Positions 57,355 to 64,000 of a stretch of 64,000 nucleotides of DNA are shown here, piece by piece (the first letter of the stretch is position 1; each line of letters opens with the position of its first letter). The DNA lies in the NCBI GenBank assembly GCA_015680685.1, contig MNCI01022058.1, positions 380,316-444,315 of the forward strand, written 5' to 3'. The translations under genes and the position numbers were made by a program. The notes beneath the pieces were generated by a model. The model was given only the letters and a program-made list of their open reading frames with translations, was not told where the DNA came from and searched no databases. This stretch comes from Gnetum montanum (Eukaryota > Streptophyta > Gnetopsida > Gnetales > Gnetaceae).

Positions 57355-57900
57355 GAAAAGGCCTTAAACTAAACTGTAGCCCGAAATGGCCTTAAACTAG
57401 AGCATGTGGCCCAAAAAGGCCTTAAACTACCACCTTTTTGCATTGTTTTCTATTTACTTGTGCATTTCAGTTCATGTTTTCTACAGTTGTTATTTAACAT
57501 TGTTTTCTCTAGTTGCTTTTGTTTACAGGATCATACAGATGCACATGCATGCATCCACATCGACAGTCCTGGCATCATGACTTAAAATTGATACCACCAA
57601 CAGTCCTGGCATTATGACTTAAAACTGATACCACATACCATCTTGGGTTATGATGATAAATTGACACCACACAACACTCGTCCGAAATGATAGTAAACTA
57701 GCACTCGTCCAGCATGACATTAAACTGCCACATTTTTCTACCAAAGTCCGCTAAGACTATAAACTAGCTTGCCTCTTCACAGTCCGCCATGACTATAAAC
57801 TAGCATTGTACCATTTGCTACGATGCTAAACTGGTAACGTCCAATGGGTTATGACATAAAACTAACCCATGACAGTCCACTAAGACTATAAACTGGCAAC
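57355..57900 (+). repeat. Tandem module of E6 (about thirteen units)
   Basis: Units GGCCTTAAACTA, then drifting to AGTCCGCYAWGACTATAAACT and TCCTGGCATYATGACTTAAA, spaced ~25-50 bp. This is the reverse complement of the E5 module on the plus strand, so the orientation relative to the element is the same. It occupies the position where E5 has set 3, just after PR. Confidence 0.85.
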
Positions 57901-58890
57901 ATCTTAAACGGCCTACAGATCTATTGCTACATTCGACTGCCTGTGCTCATCAAAGCCTGCTGCATGAAAATGATGTTGTTCAACACTCTATTTGCCTGAA
58001 ACTCCATTTCGTCAACTGCATCCATGTTTAAAGTCTTAAGCTAACTCATTCACTCCTGGTTTTCTTGTCTTCTTAGAGTTGTGTTTGCAGGATGACACTC
58101 AGAGGTGTTCGTACAAAGATGCATTTCATCACAGAAACAAGGCACCACATTGTTCTTGACGTCCACAACTGGGTTCATCAAACTGTTCACAAGTACATTT
58201 CCTCACTCCCGATACACTACATCCCTCAGTTACACCCCCTAATACATCCCATTCATCCCCAAAATTCTGGATGCGTTGTTGCTCACTGTAACTCTCTAAC
58301 TACTGGCAACATAAAATGATGCATAGCACATGACACAAGCACGAGTACAAAATTGACAACAAGCTCTTCCCACAAAAAAAAAGCCAAAAAAGAGCAAAAA
58401 ACCAAAAAAGAAAAATGCATCACAAGGCCGTTGGCTCTTCCCACACACGCCCCAGGCGGGAAGGTAATTATCTTAAAGGCAACACTCGTGTCTCAAACGC
58501 TCATGTTGCATCTCACTGCATGGCTTTAGTAGTCAACAACGAGTTCTCTTAAACAGGATACAAGAGTCTCGTTCCTCCAAAGGATGCACATCCCATGTCT
58601 TGGTCCCAAGTCTGCTAGATACTGGCTATTGACAAGGACCAACATGAAGTGTTCACATAAGAGCATTCCTCTTTGCGCCATTAAAAAAAACCATCCCTTC
58701 ATCTATTCCCAATCTCACAGTTACAAACCTTCTCCCTATACATCTCGAAACCTCATTTTCCGATCCCACGTATTTCTGAACACGATGCAATGACATCTAG
58801 CTAAGTGCTAATGAAAAATGTTCAATACCTAGTTGCTCGTGGTGTTTTGTACTTCTTTGTCGATGCCTCTCAGGTAGATTCCTCTAGGCA
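57901..58890 (+). other. E6 3' untranslated region
   Basis: No pol motifs. An A-rich patch (AAAAAAAAAGCCAAAAAAG, ~58373) is the only low-complexity feature. Open frames at 58092-58319 and 58584-58793 show no recognisable domain. Confidence 0.6.
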
Positions 58891-58908
58891 TCAACAAAGA
58901 GGGGCCAA
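58891..58908 (+). other. E6 polypurine tract
   Basis: TCAACAAAGAGGGGCCAA immediately before the 3' LTR, matching the E5 tract except at its last base. Confidence 0.85.
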
Positions 58909-60929
58909 TGCAAGCACCACAAAAGTTAGGCCTAACACTTTCAGACGAGATTCAAGCTAAGTCATGTAGCTACCCAAGCATGAATACAATAAGAAAAAAC
59001 CTGAAGGCCTCCGAAAAAGCCCTCGATGGTTCACAATTCAATAGGCAAGGTCCCCCTAGGGCCCACAGTAGACTGCACCAACTTATGGCATCCAGAATCA
59101 AAGTTTCGGGCTCAAAATGCTTGGTTTTGGCTAAGTACACTTTGGTTATGCCATATAGCGTAAGGATCAGCATAACCAACTTTTGGAGCCCCAAAACTGA
59201 GTCAAAACATGCTGAAATCGAGCACAAGGACCCCCCATGACCTTCACCAAGGCTCTAGTAGCTCCTAGCCTCCAAAAAATCAAAATTTAGACCTCAAATA
59301 TGCAATTTTCAGTTGATTACGCTGGAGCTACATTTTCATACGCTGCACAGCGTATGAACAGTGTGACCAAGCTAAAACAGGGTAAAACAAGCAGTTTTGG
59401 GCAGCATCTTTGGCACCAAAGTAACCCACAGGGATCGACAGCACTTGTACATGTTCACAGGCTTCAAAAACTTCAGTTTTGAGCCTCAAATATGTCATTT
59501 TCAGTTTCATATGTTGGGGTTACAGTTTCATACGCTGCACAACGTATGAACAGCGTAACAAACCCAAATAGGCCTAAAATGGCAGCCAAACGGAGTCAAA
59601 ATTTACATCTAAGCTACCCTGGAGAGCAAGCAGCAGTTAGGCAACATCAAATAGGCATCAACATACAAAAATGAGCTCAAAATAGGGTAGAAACACTTGG
59701 TTACATTGGGGGTTACAGTTTCATACGTTGCACAGCGTAATCCCAATGTAATCAACCAAAATAGGGCCAAAACGACATCCAAATCAGCCCAAATTTGGCA
59801 CATAGAATCCTCATGACCCATGACATGTAGATCGACTTTGAAAATGGGTCTCACGGGTCAAAAATGGGTTCAAAATGCACTATTTTTAAGTCATACGCTG
59901 TTAGTTACGCTGGCATGCTTCCAGCAACGCAAACCCAGCATAAACACTTTCATACGATGAACGCTGGACACCAGACGCTGACACCAAAATAGGCTGCACA
60001 CACATCAGAGCCAAATCCACACACACTGGAGGATTTGGCATCCCAAAAATAGCACAGAACTGCAGATCCGGAGGCCAGACACCCAGATCCATGCTTGTAC
60101 ATTAACATCTGTTGCATTTTTGACATTTTTAGTGTTTCAAGTTATTACGTTGGGCATTATGCACGCCAGCGTAAGAGATCTTGGACGTTGCACTATACAT
60201 TGTAATAATTTCTGTGCATTTAGGTCAAAACGGTCACTTGCACCGCCTGATCTGCATTTCCCGCACCCGACAGCCATGGATCTTCACACAGATTCGCATC
60301 CCACGTATCAAAACCGTATAAATACCCCGATTTTCCACGAGATCATGGGGTTGGAAAATTTGATCATAGAGCATCTTGTACAATTTTTACGCTGAACATT
60401 CTAGGCAACATTTCATACGTTGGGCATTAGACTTGGTTACGCTGAGCAAGGGCAATCTTGGTCACATTGCAGAACCTGCAACCAGAAACTTGTATTCCCC
60501 AACATCCATTCACATCCATCGGGGCTGACGTCTGACTAGTAGTAATCTGCAACTACGTTTGACTGGTGCACATTGTAATCATTTGTAATACACATTTTTT
60601 ACATTTTTTCTAGCCAGTTTTCAGTTTTCACATAGTTGGCATCGTTTACTTTTTTTTCACCGTTTATCGTTTATATTAGTTACGCCTGTTACACTTATTT
60701 GCATTCTATTTTTGCTATTTTCATTTGTTTACAAATAACCTAGCGCCCTCGCAATTGCGTACGCTTGTTGAAGTCCTTATTTGATCTATGTGCAAACCAT
60801 CCAAGGCACTCTGCCTTCGTTGTTTTTTTCCAGTAGGCCCTTGGGCGAAGGAAGGGTCTTACTGTTTTGTCCGTAGATCTCTCGGCGTCCATTCATTCTA
60901 GCCTCTCGTCGACGATTTCATACCATACA
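58909..60929 (+). repeat. E6 3' LTR
   Basis: 2021 bp partner of 51142-53157. TATAAATA at 60317-60324. The palindrome with 11 bp arms TTCATACGCTG is perfect at 59335-59358 and carries one mismatch at 59527-59550. Confidence 0.9.
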
Positions 60930-62210
60930 ATGATCAGTAGCTACATTTGCAATGCCCTTGCGATTGATCATCATTAAATCGAACTCTTGTAAGATTACAA
61001 GCCATCGTATGATACGAGGGCTTACTATTGGCTTATTCATGAGAAACCGGATTGCACTATGATCTGTATATATATATACTTTATATCCCAGTACATAGTG
61101 TCTAAACTTTTCTAGTGCAAACACTAAAACCATTAATTCTTTCTCTGTGGTAGTGTAGTTAAGTTGTGCACCAGCGATACTTCTACTTACACAGTGGATG
61201 TAATAAGGATGCTTTTGGTCATCTAACTGTGTAAGTACAGCTCCTAAAGCATAGTTGGAAGCATCAGTCATGATATGGAATGGTTTGGACCAGTTAGGAG
61301 CTTGTACAATGGGTGTTTCTACTAGCTTCTATTTCAGAGTTTGAAAAGCTAACTTGCATTCCCTGGTCCACTCGAAAGGTATGTCCTTTTTCGTTAATTC
61401 CACCAATGGTTTGGAAACCTTTGAAAAGTTCTCAATAAATCTCCTATAGTAGCTAGTATGTCCAAGGAATGACCAAATATCTTTGACATTTTTTAGTTGA
61501 TGGGTAATTCCTTGGATAATTTTGATTTTCTCAAGGTCTACCTCTATCCTTGTGTGTGAGATTTTGTGCCCTAGTACTACACCTTCTTGGACCATAAAAT
61601 GGATTTTCTACCAGTTGAGCCTCAAATTGGTCTCTACACATCTTTTTAACACTTGCCCTAACTGGTCCAAGGCTTGATCAAAGTTTGCTCCATAAGTGGA
61701 TAAGTCATCCATAAAGACCTCCACGCCATTCCCTATTTGCTGTTGGAATATTCTTAGAACTAGTTGTTGAAATGTTGCAGGGGCATTACATAAGACAAAC
61801 GACATCTGTTTGTATGCAAGTGTTCCCCAAGGACTGGTGAACGTAGTCTTGGCTTGGTCTTTTAGGGCTATTTGTATTTGATCATATCCGCTATATCCAT
61901 CCAAAAAACTATAATAGCGATGCCTTGCGATGGTGTTTAAGAATTGGTTGACAAATGGCAATGGAAAGTGATCTTTTAATGTTGCCATATTTAGTAGCCT
62001 GAAATCAATGTACACTCTCCATTTTCCTTCCTTTTTAGGCATAATAACTAAGGGGCTAACCCATTTGCTATCAACAATGGGGTATATGAACCTAGCCTTG
62101 AGAAGCTGTTCGATTTCTTCCTTAACTACTTGCTTCAACTTAGGGTTCAATCGTCTCTACAATTGTCTTCGAGGCTTCATGGAGGGATCAGTGTAAATTC
62201 AATGTTAGCA
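60930..62210 (-). pseudogene. E2 reverse transcriptase-RNase H remnant
   Basis: Minus strand, right of E6. RT: LNPKLKQVVKEEIEQLLKAR (~62150), WVSPLVIMPKKEGKWRVYID, YYSFLDGYSGYDQIQIALKD, FTSPWGTLAYKQMSF and catalytic box VFMDDLSTYG (~61710). Thumb/connection: FLGHTSYYRRFIENFSKVSK (~61470). RNase H: MTDASNYALGAVLTQLDD (61271), NYTTTEKELMVLVFALEKF, YTDHSAIRFLMNKP and WLVILQEFDL. It is better preserved than E1 (catalytic DD and several blocks intact), with a frame break at ~61600. Confidence 0.9.
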
Positions 62211-62684
62211 TATCCTAGGGTCTATTCCAGTTAATTCAGGATATGACCAAACGAAGGCTTCTAACCATTTATTTATTACTTTTAGCAATTCTTCTTTCTA
62301 TTGAGGAGTAATCTTAGCATTGATAATTACCAGTTTTTCATTTTTAAGGAATGTGTATCCCCTATTGGTGGGCAATGGTTTCAGCTTGAGGGGCTCCTAC
62401 TTAAATTTCTTAGGGATTTCCAACTTCCCCCAGTTGATATTTTCAAGGTTAAGACTTGGAAGTTGGTAGTGGACTTACTCTAATGCGTCTATCCTATCAA
62501 TGTAAGCACAAGTTAAACCCTCAGTTGGTTCCATGCATATGAGTGAACTACTTTCTTAATCAGCTGTTAGCCACTAGGTGTCTTCTTGTCATGTGGCTGC
62601 TGCATACAAGCATCTTTGTATGTTAATCACTTGTGCACACTGATTGCATGCAGGAAATGCTAAACTTTTCACAAACCATGACCT

Positions 62685-63130
62685 CTACACGTAATTACAC
62701 CTTGTGTTACTGTATGTGATGCACGAAACTTTCTTCTTCTCAATCTTTCCAAATGTATTTTCCTTTGATATTTCTAGGGAAAGATCATGGATTCCTAGAT
62801 GTGTGTTAATGGTGCTTAGCCATGCTCTTTCCATTATGATTAGGAAGTCCCCCTTACTGTTGTTTACTTGAATCACTAGGAAGTCAGTTGGGTACAACCA
62901 CCCACAAAAGTGGTAATAATGTCTTCCCCTAGTCCCAATGGGATAGTGCTGGACTGGTCAGCCAACTCTAGATAGATGTTGCTCTTTTTCAATGAAGGAA
63001 AGTTTGAGGCCTTGTACATTTCTTGAGAAATCAAGTTCACACCAGAACATGAATCCAAAAGAGCATTGCACGATGCATTTCTAGTGATTTGTAAGTATAT
63101 CATAGGACTCCCAAGATTAGAGAATTTCCT
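62685..63130 (-). pseudogene. E2 protease-region remnant
   Basis: GSPMIYLQITRNASCNALLD then DSCSGVNLISQEMYKA (~63070-63020), the active-site segment with D-S-G read as D-S-C. It continues with LKKSNIYLELADQSSTIPLG and, after a shift, the conserved tail ending ~62690. Co-linear with E1 15690-16115. Confidence 0.75.
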
Positions 63131-64000
63131 AGGAAGATGGCCAGCTTTGATCCAATCGGTGACGACATGTGTTAGCATGACTGTATATGTTGAGTGTAGC
63201 GATTGGGTTGAAGGGGGCTCTGAAGTTTTTATTGATACTGAGGCATCTAAGGAATTAGCTGCTTGTGATTGCAAGGGTTTGGTTGGACTGTTGGTTCTAA
63301 AGAAAGGTCTATTCTTCATGTGGTTGTTGGAACCAATAGTAGGTTGAGAGTTAATAGCCCTTGTGGCATTACGTTGCTGCAGTTGGGTAGGGATTTCACC
63401 TTGCATCGCAAGAGCAGGTTGTAGTGGAGCTATTGGTGGAAGAGATGTAGCTGGATGAGAAGGATGATATGCTTACATAATATTGCCTCTAGAAGAGGGA
63501 GTTCCATAATACTCGTGGGTTTGGTAGTGAGGTTGAGGAGTGACGTGACTAGTAGAGTCATGTGGGGAGATTGGCTGCTGCACGTAATATCCATAGGAGT
63601 TAGGTTATCGGTAAGGATACTGTTGCCTTGGTGGTGGCATTCCCCATGATTGTGGGTGCTGCTACTATTGTTATTGCTCAATTGGTTGTGGTGGAGTTCC
63701 ACTGGGATAATATGTTAAGGGTTGGTGGAATTACCTTGGGTTACCTTGAGGATAAGGTAACCTTCAGGGTGTTTGCCTTTTGTTTAATCATGGGTTGAGT
63801 GCATACACCCTAGACTCCTGTAGATGTGAGATTATAGGGCAACATCCCTTAGGATGGTCATATTGACATATCTCACATCCACTATCATTTTCTATTTCTG
63901 AATCCACAACCTCTTCAATGATGGAAACTTTTCCCTTACCCTTGCTATGTGCATGTTCAGCCTCTTTCTTTTTTCTTTTCTCACTACCATGCTCTCTAGA
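63131..64000 (-). pseudogene. E2 gag C-terminal remnant, cut by the window edge
   Basis: The minus strand shows a His/Gln/Pro-rich gag tail (~63700-63400), a gag-PR linker (THVVTDWIKAGHLPRKF at ~63180-63130) and the zinc knuckle CEICQYDHPKGCC (~63881-63843), an intact C-x2-C-x3-H-x4-C. Beyond it is the Lys/Glu-rich helical segment seen in E4. The capsid and 5' LTR are off the right end. Confidence 0.75.

Larger units (their letters stand above)
51142..60929 (+). mobile_element. E6: gag-PR-only Tat-type element with 2 kb LTRs
   Basis: Flanked by ATGAT (51137-51141, 60930-60934). LTRs of 2016 and 2021 bp start TGAAAACACCACAAAA/TGCAAGCACCACAAAA and end CGATTTC..ACCATAC[T/A]. Internal order: primer site, repeat-rich leader, gag, PR, tandem module, 3' untranslated region, polypurine tract. 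No RT, RNase H or INT signature is found between PR and the 3' LTR in any frame I read. LTR start, polypurine tract, primer-site type, gag N-terminus, gag finger, PR and the tandem module all resemble E5, so it probably depended on an E5-like relative for enzymes. Confidence 0.85.
28473..64000 (-). mobile_element. E2: E1-family Gypsy element opened by E5 and E6, running off the right edge
   Basis: The pieces are 28473-30622, 49224-51141 and 60930-64000. Joined in order they give 3' LTR, 3' untranslated region, INT, RNase H, RT, PR and the C-terminal end of gag on the minus strand, co-linear with E1. The two breaks carry perfect 5 bp target duplications from E5 (AGTGA) and E6 (ATGAT). The 5' LTR and the outer target duplication (left candidate ACTAA at 28468-28472) are not in the window, so the left boundary rests on LTR homology. 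Confidence 0.85.

Noticed and set aside
57155-58793. Possible RT or INT downstream of E6 PR
   Set aside because: No catalytic or zinc-binding motif could be read in any of the frames; the stretch is tandem module and untranslated sequence.

Overview
The window looks like intergenic DNA from a large, repeat-rich plant nuclear genome. The evidence is decayed LTR retrotransposons nested inside one another, two plant-specific gene relics (an EMS1-like LRR receptor kinase and an MCTP multiple-C2-domain protein), AT-rich spacers and two assembly gaps (29281-29506, 49602-50055). The scale of old, stop-riddled Ty3/Gypsy DNA fits a gymnosperm best, but that is inference; the species cannot be named from sequence alone. 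I found no intact host gene, rRNA, bona fide tRNA gene or CRISPR.

Layout. 1-1800: end of a minus-strand Gypsy element (gag start, Met-tRNA primer site, LTR) whose LTR holds about ten copies of a 91-99 bp tandem repeat. 1809-8880: EMS1-like receptor-kinase pseudogene on the minus strand, split in its kinase N-lobe by a Copia element (2414-7318, near-perfect 5 bp target duplication). That Copia carries a plus-strand MCTP pseudogene in its reverse transcriptase. 9682-19600: complete, degenerate Gypsy element E1 (minus, target duplication GTAGG) with two LTRs, gag, PR, RT-RNase H and INT. 19917-24300: solo LTR of the same family, an unrecognised spliced gene-like relic and several tRNA-derived SINE copies. 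24334-28472: plus-strand element E4 with LTR, Asp-type primer site and gag but no visible pol.

28473-64000 is one E1-family element, E2 (minus), running off the right end and opened twice. The first insertion is E5 (30623-49223, minus, target duplication AGTGA), an 18.6 kb Tat-type Gypsy with gag, PR, RT, RNase H, archaeal-type RNase H and INT. The second is E6 (51142-60929, plus, target duplication ATGAT), with 2 kb LTRs and only gag and PR. E5 and E6 share the polypurine tract, LTR start, primer-site type, gag start and a distinctive tandem-repeat module, so E6 looks like a non-autonomous partner of an E5-like element.

The most striking object is a seven-exon gene-like unit (38854-43075, plus) lying antisense inside E5 between PR and RT. 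It has its own TATA box, GT-AG introns (the first two keep the reading frame exactly), an acidic middle and a coiled-coil-like end. Because it is antisense to the element's RNA, its introns could survive retrotransposition. It is now broken by many in-frame stops, mostly TAG where CAG would be expected.
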